Positions 1 to 11,204 of a DNA stretch of 64,000 nucleotides are shown here, piece after piece (positions within the stretch are counted from its first letter, which is position 1; each line of letters opens with the position of its first letter). A program made the translations under genes and the position numbers. Source of the stretch: Psoroptes ovis (taxonomy: Eukaryota > Arthropoda > Arachnida > Sarcoptiformes > Psoroptidae). Location of the stretch: contig PQWQ01000002.1 of assembly GCA_002943765.1 (NCBI GenBank), positions 3,100,001 to 3,164,000 on the forward strand, in the 5' to 3' direction. Below the pieces are notes generated by a model. That model had not been told where the DNA came from and made no database searches. It was given only the letters and a program-made list of their open reading frames with translations.

Positions 1-159
1 CACCTGGATGTTTACGATGTTTACCGATACGGCCATGACCATGTGATACATGACCACGTAATTTACGTGTTTTGCTAAATCTAGTCGGCTAATTTTTGGA
101 ATAAATTTGATTAATTTTTAATCTATTTAATGACTAAAATTCATTAAAAAATATACCAT
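1..159 (-). CDS. RPL27A: 60S ribosomal protein L27a (uL15), 5' part only
   Basis: Cytosolic large-subunit ribosomal protein uL15. Reading the minus strand, 88 down to 1 encodes PTRFSKTRKLRGHVSHGHGR followed by IGKHRKHPG, the nearly invariant L27a N-terminus. The base pair at 89-90 is an AG acceptor, and an upstream ATG|GTATAT at 159-153 gives a coding exon consisting of the start codon alone (157-159), so the intron is 89-156 (68 bp). The rest of the gene lies left of the window. A pyrimidine-rich stretch on the minus strand (208-217) about 50 bases upstream of the ATG fits a 5'-TOP transcription start. Identity is certain; the one-codon exon is inferred from splice sites and the need for a start. 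Confidence 0.93.
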
Positions 160-444
160 TTTACGTTATTAAAAATTTCAGATTGAAAACATAGAAATAA
201 AGCAAAACGGAAAAAGGAACAATAAATAGACACACACACGTGTATGCTAAGCGCATTAATGAAAATGACTCGCACATGTAGACTATTGACACAAAACTTA
301 TGATCAACTATTTCTACATATGTTTGTGCCAAAAGTGTGTAAAAATAAATAATTTGTCAAATCAAGAAATTTTGGGCCAAAACATTCTTATTGAAATTTC
401 GATTTTGCTATTGATTCTTCTTGATGATAAATGAAATTTGAATC
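160..444. promoter_or_regulatory. Shared divergent promoter of RPL27A and NUP58
   Basis: The start codons of RPL27A (minus) and NUP58 (plus) are 285 bases apart and point away from each other, so the promoters of both genes must lie here unless an unseen 5' exon exists. The minus-strand pyrimidine run at 208-217 is the likely TOP-type start of RPL27A. No TATA box is convincing in this AT-rich context. Confidence 0.5.
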
Positions 445-1851
445 ATGTTTACATCACAATCAAATACCGGATTCGGCATTACTACAACACCTTCATTTGG
501 AGCTAATATTGGATTCGGTGGAGCTAATACCGTAGCAACATCGGCGCCAACCTCTTCATTATTTTCTCAACCGTCTGCTGGATTTGGTGCTACAACACAA
601 ACAGCAACTTCGACCGCTGGTAATGCTTTCAATTTCGGTGGATTTGGTGCTACTAATTTATTTGGAACATCTAACACCGGAGGGTTCGGCACCATGAGCA
701 ATCAGCAAGCTCAAACTGGAAGTTTTGGAATGTTCAATAATTCTAACAATCTATTCAATCAAAAGCGAACATTCACAGCTACGGGATTACAATCACAACA
801 ATCTTTATCACAGCAGCCAACTCTCACGCTGACTTTGAATATTGGTACAACATCAACCACATCTGCGCCAGCAACCACCACAACTGCCACTTCATCAACA
901 GATTCATCGAGCATAGGTTTAGGCGGTGCATCGTTGAATCCATCGTCATCTACAGCGGCTGACGGTGTGAAAGGTAATTCAGTTCCGAATAATAAGTCAT
1001 ATCGTGATCAATTGGTGCCTCCAGAATTAATACCTTTGGTCGAGAATATGAAGAATTTCCTTGAAAAACAAAAACAGATTCGTGATGAAAATTCGCATGA
1101 CCATTTCTATTTGCCTCCAATATTGGACATCGGAAATACAATCGAAGAAATTTTACAGAAACAAATCAACAAGATCGAGATAAATTTACAAAAAAATGCT
1201 AAACAAATCGAATTCGCCAAACAAAATACAAACAAATTATTGGCAAATGGCGAATTAGTTTATCGTATTTATAGAATCGATTCAACAATAACAAATTCAA
1301 GTTTAAATACAAACGAGATGCGTATGCAAAACAATAATTTCATAAATACTAAAACAAAAGAATATTTTGCTGAAATTTTGGAAAATTTCAAAAAATTAAT
1401 GATTGAGTATTCAGATAAAATCGAAACACTCAAATCATCTAACTATTACGTAAATTCAATCAATTCTAATTCAAATCCAAATCAACAATTTTCAATTGAA
1501 AATATAAATCAAATAATAAGAAAACAACATGAAAATTTTATATCAATTGCATCAAAAATATATCTAATACATGAATATGCCAACAAATTGCGCACGGAAT
1601 TAGCTATCGATTCTAATGTTAACAATTCCAATTCTGGTGAAAATACTCATAAACGTATGACGCCTAATGATCCATATGGGCCAACACCGTTTCTAGCAAA
1701 ATCAACGATTGATCAACATTCTCATGTAACTGATGTGATTTCAACCACTGCACAATCTGCATTTGCAACTGGTTCCATGTTCGGCCAACCATTATCATCT
1801 AACACTGCAAATACCAATTCATTTGCCTTTGGTAAAAATAGAAAATTATAA
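445..1851 (+). CDS. NUP58: Nucleoporin Nup58/p45 (FG nucleoporin of the central channel)
   Basis: Member of the Nup62-Nup58-Nup54 complex lining the nuclear pore channel; the FG repeats bind transport receptors. The single-exon frame gives 468 aa. Residues 1-165 carry scattered FG and GFG repeats in Ser/Thr/Ala/Asn spacers. From about residue 184 a helical region begins with RDQLVPPELIPLVENMKNF, which matches the Nup58 start of coiled coil, and continues to about 400 with YFAEILENFKKLMIEYSDKI. GPTPF near 412 is the motif that follows the coiled coil in Nup58, and the tail returns to FG repeats (SMFGQPL, FAFGK). Length is shorter than vertebrate Nup58 (about 600 aa), mainly through a short C-terminal FG tail. 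A poly(A) signal AATAAA follows at 1869-1874. Confidence 0.9.
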   Translation: MFTSQSNTGFGITTTPSFGANIGFGGANTVATSAPTSSLFSQPSAGFGATTQTATSTAGNAFNFGGFGATNLFGTSNTGGFGTMSNQQAQTGSFGMFNNSNNLFNQKRTFTATGLQSQQSLSQQPTLTLTLNIGTTSTTSAPATTTTATSSTDSSSIGLGGASLNPSSSTAADGVKGNSVPNNKSYRDQLVPPELIPLVENMKNFLEKQKQIRDENSHDHFYLPPILDIGNTIEEILQKQINKIEINLQKNAKQIEFAKQNTNKLLANGELVYRIYRIDSTITNSSLNTNEMRMQNNNFINTKTKEYFAEILENFKKLMIEYSDKIETLKSSNYYVNSINSNSNPNQQFSIENINQIIRKQHENFISIASKIYLIHEYANKLRTELAIDSNVNNSNSGENTHKRMTPNDPYGPTPFLAKSTIDQHSHVTDVISTTAQSAFATGSMFGQPLSSNTANTNSFAFGKNRKL

Positions 1852-2607
1852 TTTTTTCAATACATTTCAATAAATTTGCCTATTTTTAACTAATTTAACA
1901 TTATTTGATATCGTGTCACCAAAATATTTCATTTATTATTTTGAAAAGCTTAAAGGTTTTTGGGTATTGAAGGCGTACAATGACATCTTTCACCGGTTCG
2001 ATTCGGTTAATACTGGTTTTATTGTTCAAAAGCAGCACTCGAATTAAATTCTTATCAATGACAATAATTCTAGTTTCGTATTTCAATTGAATAGTCCTAT
2101 TTCGAATTTATCATAATCATATCAATGGCCTAATTCTGTCCAATAATTGATAATTAAATCGCGTGCCTAAAAATTAAACGTAAACTCTCATATATAAATT
2201 ATCAGACTATTTATCTTACTATTCATCAACCTAATTTAAATTAGGGTCATTTCTGGATTAAAAATTGCATTAATCAATAAATAGTCATATATTTTCATTA
2301 ATTTTATTATAAAAAAGAATAAAAAACAAAAATCAATGGCAAATAAATATTTACAAAAATAATTTGTTATTAAAAAGTAAATCGAAATGAATGTGTTTAT
2401 GATTAATGATTAAAATTAATTTGATTTTGATCAAAAACAAAATTAGCTTCGAAAGTGATTGTGAATGATTGATAGATAGATATACATATTTATATTCATA
2501 AAATGAATAAGATGATATGTGATTCTTACACCAAATGAAAATGCATTATAATCAAAGTTAAATATGGTCAATTCAATGGTCAGGCTACGGTGAGGTATCA
2601 CACTCGA
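1852..2607. other. Intergenic, convergent 3' ends of NUP58 and the sugar transporter
   Basis: AT-rich spacer. It contains the NUP58 poly(A) signal at 1869-1874 and the 3' UTR of the minus-strand transporter. I see no gene, repeat array or RNA in it. Confidence 0.6.
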
Positions 2608-4959
2608 TTACTCAGAGATAGAATTTTCTAATGGTTTTTTCCTGATACCAGTATCATCATCATCATTATCATTCGATTTTGGCACCATGATCAATATAAA
2701 TGTCAGCAATAATAGATCGAATATTAAGAAAATATAAAATACATTCTGATTGATTCCGATCACAAGCAATGGAAATGTAAAAGCTGCAAAATTGAACAAA
2801 CGAACAATTATAAATCAATAGATTTGAAGGTAAGTACTTACCAACAATGGAATTACAAAACCAATTGATGAACACACCGATGCTTAAACCACTGCTCATT
2901 GATGCACTATCAAATAATTTTCCACCAATCATGAATGGTATGGGTCCTTGACCAATGGCGAACATGAATACATACAAATACATCATAGCAATGGTCACGT
3001 AGTTTAGCCATTCAAATTGATCCTGAAAGCAACTTGTTGATTAGTATCAGTTTTTGAATATGATTTCTTGTAAAACTTACATTGAATGTCATTGAAATCG
3101 GCAAAACAAATAGACCAATACAAGTGCCAATGGTACTAATCAATAACATAGTGCGTAACGAGAACTTTTTAAGCAATTTAGATGCTAATAATGCACAAAG
3201 AGTGTTTAATAAGGAGCAACCAATGCTACCAAATTGACTTTCTCGCTGACTCAAGCCAACGTTGCGGAATGTATTGGTTGAATAATAGAAAACAGCATTA
3301 ATGCCAACCAATTGTTGACCTGCATGCAATAAACAAACCACCAACAGACCTTTGAGGAATCTTGGTTGCTTGAATAGTTTACTCAAAGATGGGTGACCAT
3401 TGCTTTCTTCAGATTTTTGTTCACGTCTTAGATTAGATAAATCTTCGGCTACTTCCGAAGGGCTTTTACGTATTCGCTCCAATACTTTTATGGCTAAATC
3501 TTCGCGGTGTTTGATGACGAATAAATAAACTGGAGATTCAGGTATGAAGTAAAATCCAATCAACCCAAGAATGATAGCCAGAGCATTAACAAAAAATAAT
3601 AATTGCCATAAATTCATTGATCCTAAAAGATTTTCGAGGCCCATAATTTGAGCAAAACATAAACCACCATTTAAGGCTATGATATGCAAAGTGCCAAACA
3701 ATGAATGACTAGATTCAGGTGATATTTCCATTAAATACATTGGAACAATACTGGATGCAATGCCTGTATGGAAGCCAGCTATTAACCTCCCAGCCATAAA
3801 TATTGGTATTGAGGTCAAATATTTGGACAACCATTGCATGCACATTGATATTAATCCAAGCATTATGTTAAGAAAAATCACTTTTCTACGGCCAAAATGA
3901 TTAGCTAAATAACCAGTAAAAAGAGATGTTATCATCGCTCCGATGACCAATACGGAAACTGCAAACGACCATAACAATTCAATGGTATTCGTGTTGTCTT
4001 TAACCGGAATCAAAACGGTTGAATCATTTACACCAATATTGACAATATTTACCCCCATATTAAGACTTTGATTGAAAAATGATTTGAAAATCTATGAAAA
4101 ATGACAAACATGAATAAAAATTTACAATAATCTAAACAACAAATAACTTACTTGTTCAGGCAAATTCAAAACACCAATATTGTAACCGGATGGAAATGAA
4201 TTAGTCAATAAGCAAACCATTGTACCGATAAAAACTTTAAGGGTTATACCATTATCGTCAAACGTAGTTAATGGTTCTTTTGAATTTTTGTAATCATTAT
4301 CCTTAGAATATTCAGAATATTTGATAAATAAACATGTTATTAATGAATTTGATATAAAATATTTATAAAAATTATGCGTTAATTGATATAATTTATTTAA
4401 TAAGTTCATTTTCATTTGTTTTGCATCTGTTTGTATTAATTATCCAAGTGAATGTTCAATGAATGAGTGAATGTTATTGAATAAATAAAGAATGAAGAAA
4501 AAGAAGAAAGAGAAAGCTAGCCAAAGACATTGAAAAATTTGCGACTATGGTTAGTAATGAATTGCTTGGGGTTGTTAAGTGTAAGGCAGGCTATTCGTAT
4601 GGCAGTTGAAGGTTGTCTAATCTATCAGTCATTCTTATTTTAAAATCTCATCATATCTTCTGTTCAATCAATTGATAAGCACTTTGAATTTGATAAATTA
4701 AATTCATAATTAATTTAATACTTACGGTAATGCTAATATTTATTGATGATGATGATAAATTATAATTCGATCCAATCATTGATATTTGATTGTGTGATTT
4801 ATCGAATTCATTGTTTATGCTTGTTGATGAACTTGATACAATGGCTGTTCGATTAATTTCACCATGTTTATCATTATTTAAACTGTAAAAACTATTATTC
4901 GATAATTGTTCTTTAAGAGGGGTAAATTTATTACTGGAATGTAATTTCGATTGATGCAT
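2608..4959 (-). CDS. GLUT-like facilitative sugar transporter (SLC2 family, MFS), divergent
   Basis: Plasma-membrane hexose-type facilitator. Five exons join in phase: 4726-4959, 4152-4301, 3081-4091, 2842-3022 and 2608-2783, giving 583 aa. The first 78 residues are a Ser/Asn-rich cytosolic tail. SLC2 signatures follow in order: SGYNIGVLNLPEQ in TM1, NHFGRRK in the 2-3 loop, VPMYLMEISPE, PESPVYLF after TM6, GQQLVGINAVFYYST in TM7, and GQGPIPFMIGGKLF in TM10. About twelve hydrophobic segments are present. Several normally fixed residues differ: PESPRY reads PESPVY, the TM10 tryptophan is Phe, the acidic residue of AELF is Lys, and the terminal PETKG motif is replaced by VPKSNDND. The second exon could instead begin at its own ATG (4413-4415), giving a shorter N-terminus. 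Family is firm; substrate is not predictable. Confidence 0.85.
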
Positions 4960-7452
4960 ATTGTTCAGAATTTTCGTTTCAATTTCAAAAAATTTATCAA
5001 TTTGGAATGTGTATTTTAATTGAAAATTAAATTATGTGTAACTTGCAATCGCAAATATTTTGAAATGAATCAATTGCCATCCAAACAGTCGTCCAACAAC
5101 AGATAATAATACACAGGTAGACGATTTAATATTCAATTTTTCTCTTCGATAATAAGAAAATATTCGAAAAAAATCTTGAAATGGTTGAATGAATGAATTG
5201 ATTGATTGATGAATTAATTAATTGGAATTTTAATTTGAATTAATTTGCGTTGAAAAAAATTAATCATTAATGTTTAATTTATAAAATGATTGTTGAATCA
5301 TTAAGATTCAAACTATTTATATATGACTGAACCATCATAGACATCCTTTAGATTCATGTGGTTTTCATAAAAAAATGAAAATTAAAAAAAAAAATGGTTT
5401 TAAATTTCATTTTCACGCGCGCGTAAATGAAAAAGCAAAATCATTGATAGGGAAACATAACACAAATCAATATGCATATGAGAAACAATCATTTACATTT
5501 ATGTTATTTAGTGTCATCAATGCACACACAAAAAAAATTAATCTTAAACCTTAAAAGATGTGTCTTAAACTAAATAATATGTCAAAAAAAATAGTTGATA
5601 TATATTCAAATTTGTACAGTAGTAGCTTGTGACTTATGTATGAATGTTAATATGATAACATTTAATCATTGATATTTGATACGATTATTGTTATTATTAT
5701 AGTATGAATTAATCATCAATAAATTTCGTGATTAAATGGTTGAACACAATACTAATGATGATGATGATGTCGATGATGATCCATATTTTTGAAAATTTTT
5801 TTTGCAAATAAATGATCCATCTATAAATTTTTGAAGGATTTTCGTGTTGTTTGTTTGTTTGCATTTCAAAATTCCGAAGTTATTTGTTTGACACCTTGTT
5901 TTGATAAGGATTAACTAAGATTCCTTAGCTATCATCTTGTCATTATTTCAATCAAATAAATTGATACACATTTATTTATAGCAGAACTTTTGAATATGTC
6001 ACATGAATAGATTGTTGCAATAAGGTTTATGGTTCGAACGATGATAAGATTAGCACTGATTTTAAATTCATTCATAAATTATGAAATCACATTCATAATC
6101 ACAACTAAAATTCACTCCGCTATCCGGTGCATAATCAGTTGATTTGACTGATTATTTATTTTTAGTAACCGTAAATTGCTTACTTCGGTATTAATGTTCC
6201 GATTAATTTTTTTTATTTCCGAATCGACTATCGCTCATGAATTCCGATTGAAATATTCTTAGATCATCAACTAGCAATCAATGTCAATCTCATTATCGAT
6301 CTCAAATCGATTAATAATTTCAAATTAAAAAGAAATGACATTTTTTTCTCAAACTGTCAAGTAATTCGACCTTGTTCTAATTATTTTCTAAATGCATGAT
6401 TTTACTGGAATCTTGGATGCCAAACAGATTGGATTGATTGCAATTGAGGTCATCATCAATAGTGATAGATACTCATGATATACCTTCGAGATTGCTGCTA
6501 AAGGTATGTACATTGCAAAGATACCTGGGAGAAAAACCAGAAAAAAATTTCCCGGAAATTAAATTTATTTTTACTTAATCAAAAAAGCAATTACATAAGG
6601 TGTTAAAAATTTTTTTATCGGGTATTTTTCCACCAAACATTAAATTTCATTGTTATTGTAAATATCATTTGTATTTTTATTAGATCGCCATTTTGTAAAT
6701 AGAATTCTCTAGAATGTACATTTTTATTTGATTTAAACTGTTTACAAGTTATTAATGTAAAATTATTTTAATGAACCATTTGAATTGATCGTAATGATGA
6801 AACGAATGTCCTTGCAAATTTAGAAAAATTCAATTTTTCAATTTATGATGGATTGGATTAAATTAATGTTTTATCAAATCGAATCGATGCGAATTAATTC
6901 ATTGAACTGATTCACATTCGCTCAGTTGTTGAGAAAAGTTTTAATTGTACCCGAAGAATTTATTTAAATACATCCAGAAAAAAGGGGATAAATATGCCAC
7001 ATACTTTATGATAATCAAATCAAAAATGATAATCGAACCGATTATCAAAGTGATGATACCATTCACGCTAACATTATGTGACATTATATGATTAATTGAC
7101 GATCACATGTCATTTTTCGCTATCAAATGATTAGCTTGATCAAATGATAATCATACAAAAAAATGATCAGAAATCATAATGGATTCATATTTCAAATTAA
7201 TAACAACAAAATAGATAAATTCACTGTATAAGCAAATAATTCACGAATTCAAATAATTTCATTTTTTCGATTGATATCCTACAGCAAATCAACATTTTGT
7301 ATGCACTAAAATAAGAGGATGCCATTTTAAAGTTTGAATATTAATTTTTTATTTGCATTTCAATACTCGGAAACAAAAAAATGGAAAAATTGAATAAAAT
7401 TGTCAGATTATAGAAGCATTCAATGATTCAATTATTGGACATAGAAAAATAT
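4960..7452. other. Intergenic, no gene seen
   Basis: About 2.5 kb of AT-rich sequence between the 5' end of the transporter (minus) and the 3' end of SDS22 (minus). It should contain the transporter promoter. There are short simple runs such as a GCGCGCG core near 5417-5424 and an ATG run near 5755-5770. No open frame with coding character was found on either strand. Confidence 0.5.
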
Positions 7453-8644
7453 TCAGCAGCAAATATTAGCATCAATTTGTTTCAAATTTTTAGATATTAA
7501 CATTAATTTTTTTCGATACATTTGATCTTGAATTTGTATGGGATTATTCTCCATATAAATCGTTGATAATTTGGTCAAATGTTTCAATGTATCTTCGACC
7601 ATATGCCAATCATTAATAATTTGATTATCGTTTATCCATAATTCTTCTAATTCGGCCAAATGTTCTAAATTTTCTAATTTAGTTATTCGATTATAAGCCA
7701 AGTCTATAACAATTTAAATAATAATATATTCAAATTATTTGAATTTAAATTTGAAAATCAAATACAAACCAAGTGTTGTCAATTTCGGATTCATGTTCAA
7801 ATTTTCTATTCGTTCAATGCCATTATGATCCAAATATAATTGTTCCAAATTTATTAAATCATCTAAACCTTCAATTTTTGTTATTCGGTTAGATTGTAGA
7901 CTTAATAATTTAAGCTTTTTCAGTTTGTTCAAATTTTCTAATTTGATCAATCGATTGGCACCCAAATAGAGATTTTCCAATTCAATTAAATTGTCTAAAT
8001 TTTCAATTTTTTTGATCCGATTTGAGCCTAGTTCTAATGTATTTAAATTTTTTAAATTGTCTAGATTCTCTATCTTGTCGATTCGATTATTAATTAAAAA
8101 TAGTTTTTTGAGATTGACCAATTTATCTAATCCTTCAATGTGTTTGATACGATTAAAAGACAGATCAAGAATTCTAATTGAAAAAAAATTAGAAGGTTAA
8201 TAAGAAAAACCTGTGGAAACATTTAACTTACTCGAGGTTAACCAATTCAGAAAGGTTTTCAATTTTTTCAATTTGATTATCATACAATTCTAATTCTTTC
8301 AAGGTAATTAAATGAGTGTAACCTTCAATTTTCGTGAGTAAATTATTACGCAAACCAAGAAATTCTGTCTTCGATAATACATTGAAATTGGCCGTCGTTA
8401 CAATACGACAATGTGTAAATTCCAATTCAGTCGCTTCTAAATCCAAGTGTATTGGTGCATCATCTTCGATGGCCGTTGAATTATTATCGCTTTTATTTTC
8501 CTCAGAATCACGATAATTATAACGTTTAGTAATTAAATATGTTTTGCCATCGTTCAATATTCGATTTGGATCATATATCGTTTCATCATGTTCTTCATTC
8601 GCAGACATTTTAGGAATTTTTTCTAAATCAATTTGATTTAGCAT
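7453..8644 (-). CDS. PPP1R7: Protein phosphatase 1 regulatory subunit 7 (SDS22)
   Basis: SDS22 is an all-LRR protein that binds PP1 catalytic subunit and acts in PP1 assembly and mitotic exit. Exons 8232-8644, 7770-8173 and 7453-7703 join in phase to 355 aa, against about 360 in vertebrates. Residues 1-65 are acidic; the rest is a run of 22-residue leucine-rich repeats of the SDS22 subtype, for example LRNNLLTKIEGYTHLITL, DNQIEKIENLSELVNL and SNRITKIEGLDDLINLEQL, then an LRR cap ending in DANIC. The second intron uses a GTTTGT donor at 7769-7764. The start chosen is the first ATG; a second ATG twelve codons in (MSANEEHDE) is equally possible. The gene is head-to-head with LZIC, 189 bp apart. 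Confidence 0.93.
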
Positions 8645-8833
8645 TCAATTTGTTTTATAACTCATTTAATAACAAAAATTACGTGCTAACCTCAAAGATG
8701 GCGTATTTAACCTAATATCTTTGTTTATTTCTTAACCACCTACAACCGATCAGATATGAAATAAGTTTTCGCTAAGTTATGAGTGATTTTCGCGATTTAG
8801 ATCGAATTGAATGCATACATCACTTCTTTTAGA
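8645..8833. promoter_or_regulatory. Bidirectional promoter of SDS22 and LZIC with a YY1-like site
   Basis: 189 bp separates the two divergent start codons. It contains AAGATGGCG at 8695-8703, a match to the core of the YY1 promoter motif that in animals lies at or just downstream of transcription starts. No other gene can use this interval. Confidence 0.5.
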
Positions 8834-9492
8834 ATGAATACAAGGGGCCAATCCGAAACTAATCAATTGATCAAAAATATAGAACAACAACTGGATCGTC
8901 TAGTCGCACAATTAGCTGATCTGGAATCATGCAAGTAAGTCGAATGATTGAGGATTTATCAATATAATTAATGAAAATTTTTAAAAATTCGTAGAGCTGA
9001 TCTTGAAAAATCTGAATATGAAGAAACGAAACAAGAAACAATCGAACAATTAAAAGAGTTTAATGAATCATTAATCAAAATGAAAAAAGGTGATATTACA
9101 TTGATCGATGAAATTGGTTCCATACAATTAGCCATTCAAGCAGCTATCAGTGAAGCATTCCATACACCCGATATCATAAGAATGTTTGCCAAAAAACAGC
9201 CAAATCAATTGCGATCTAGGCTATCAGAGGTGAATTGGAAGATGGAAATATATTTTGAATTTTAAATTAGCTTTTTATTTACGATTTGCAGATTGAACGT
9301 GATGCTAAAATCGGTACATTGAATCAAGAATCGTTTAATCAACAAAAATTAGAGATATTAGCTGCATTAAAGCGTCTTGGGGATCCGCTCACTGATAATG
9401 AAAAATTTTTCCTCAAAAATCATGCTGTGAATGATTCATTGCAAGAATTTATTAGTCAAATTCAAGATGAAACTGGTATTATTATAAATTGA
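8834..9492 (+). CDS. LZIC: LZIC (leucine zipper and ICAT homologous domain protein)
   Basis: Small protein with an N-terminal leucine zipper and a C-terminal ICAT (beta-catenin-interacting) domain. Exons 8834-8934, 8995-9229 and 9292-9492 join in phase to 178 aa (about 190 in vertebrates). The first part, IEQQLDRLVAQLADLESCK, is the zipper; next come EYEETKQETIEQLKEFN, LAIQAAISEAFHTPDIIR and MFAKKQPNQLRSRLSE, all of which correspond closely to LZIC; the ICAT part includes QQKLEILAALKRLGDPLT. The N-terminal MNTRGQSETN also mirrors the family start, which supports this ATG. Introns are 60 and 62 bp. A possible alternative 3' exon begins after the acceptor near 9549. Confidence 0.93.
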
Positions 9493-11204
9493 TTGATTTG
9501 ATTTCCTTTAATAATTTTTCAATATCTGATTTTACTTTTTAATTTTAGTTTCAGAAAAAAATTTATCAAACATTCTTTGATGACATTGTACATCCTATGC
9601 AAAACTACGAAAATCGTTATCGCATGAACAATTAAATGATTAGATATGCTCATAAATTTTTTCCGTGAATATTTGCCATTTTCAATGGATCAAATTAAAT
9701 TCATCAGAAAATCATGCCATCAATGACATCAGTTTTGCAAATTTCGGTGGCAAATTATCTTATTCATCAATATTTGATATCATCACAGAAAATTTTCAAA
9801 ATATTCCATTTATCATTATTCGAAATATTATTTCAAATGATTTAGATAAGTCTGTAAATAGATTTAAATTATTTATCGAAAAATCAGTCGATTTGTGAAT
9901 CCCATGATTTTTTCGAATTATCATTAGACATTTTGATTTTTGACTTTATTTACTTTAATTTCAGAAATCTTTGAAAAAATAAAAAAAAACCATTTTTTTC
10001 TTCATTAATCGATTAGCAATCAATTAATTCACATCGACATATTAAGTAAAAAATTAATAACTAAGATCAAATAACGATTGAAACAATTCAAATTTTTTGA
10101 AAAACATTTTTTCTCAGTAAAAATCATCTTCAAAAGGTAAGTTTGAATTTCAAAGGATTTTGGAATTTTCAAAAATCCAATTTATTTTCAAAAAAATTGC
10201 GTAACGCCTTTTACGAATGCTTTCGGAATTTTTCGAGTATTTTTTTTTTCGAAAGTGTGCCTTTCAGAACACAAAAACACAAATTACTGCCATCAATCAC
10301 TGAAAGCAAATCGATATGAGAAGTGGCATATGTGAAAGGTGAAGGCATTTTGTTTGTAAGTGGTCTGTAAGTAAGATTAGTAAGTGTTTGTGTTTGTGTA
10401 TGTGTATTTATCGTTGCGGCTTTTTTCCATTCTTTTCTCAATACATTCGATTAAATTCATTCATTTCACATTCGATTTTTTTATTTGTAAAATTCTATTA
10501 TCATAATTAAGGAACATGAATCAAAATAATTATTGTAATAATAATAATTAATTAATTCTTAATACATTTTCAATGAATTTTTGGTTTTGATAATGAAAAT
10601 TCTCATTTGATTCTCAACATTATCAATTTTGGGTTATAATTGTTTTTTTCTGAATAATAATATCAAATATCGTATATCATCATATGATTTGAATTAATCA
10701 TTTGATTATAATAATTGAAAAAATTGAAATTTCATTATCACTGTTTATTTATTGTTGAAAAATAAACCTTTGACCATAAAAAACATTCTGAATCATCGAT
10801 CAATTCAAATTGTTTCGTTTTCTGAACTTTTTTTGCGTTAATTAAATTTTGAATCTTGAATTTTTAATGTTTCATATTGAACAAATCAGCCAAAGAATTA
10901 ATCATAATATCCACTGACAATATCTTGTGAATTAATAGAAAAAAAGTTGAATTAATTTTTTATTCAATTTGTATTAATTTGTGATAAAATAAGATTACCT
11001 ATGAAGATATTTTCATTCAATTATCTCAAATAAATCATTAAAAATGGCTTTTTCTTAAAATCAAATAAAAATTGACAACTATCTCATAAATTTCGATTAA
11101 TTTTGAAAAGAATTATAAATTGCAATACATTTCATACATAAATCAATTGAATCAAGAGTACATATTGTTAATATTGATTTGAATTTGTACAGACTTATTC
11201 AGAA
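9493..11204. other. Intergenic between LZIC and GMP synthase; unexplained short frames
   Basis: 1.7 kb, AT-rich. An acceptor-like tract at 9530-9555 precedes a frame ending in FFDDIVHPMQNYENRYRMNN (stop near 9637), and 9665-9898 is open for 77 codons with only a GTG at its start. Neither matches a family I recognise, and no donor links them convincingly. Beyond 9,900 I see only AT-rich sequence that should include the GMP synthase promoter. Confidence 0.4.

Noticed and set aside
144..332. 62-codon minus frame left of NUP58
   Set aside because: It overlaps the RPL27A start exon and promoter and has random composition.
6020..6050. tRNA B-box-like GGTTCGAAC
   Set aside because: No A box or cloverleaf partner around it.
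9665..9898. 77-codon frame after LZIC
   Set aside because: It begins at GTG with no ATG or splice support; kept only as a low-interest observation.
10211..10441. 76-codon minus frame with TQTQTLT repeats
   Set aside because: It is a translation of a GTGTTTGTGT-rich simple tract.
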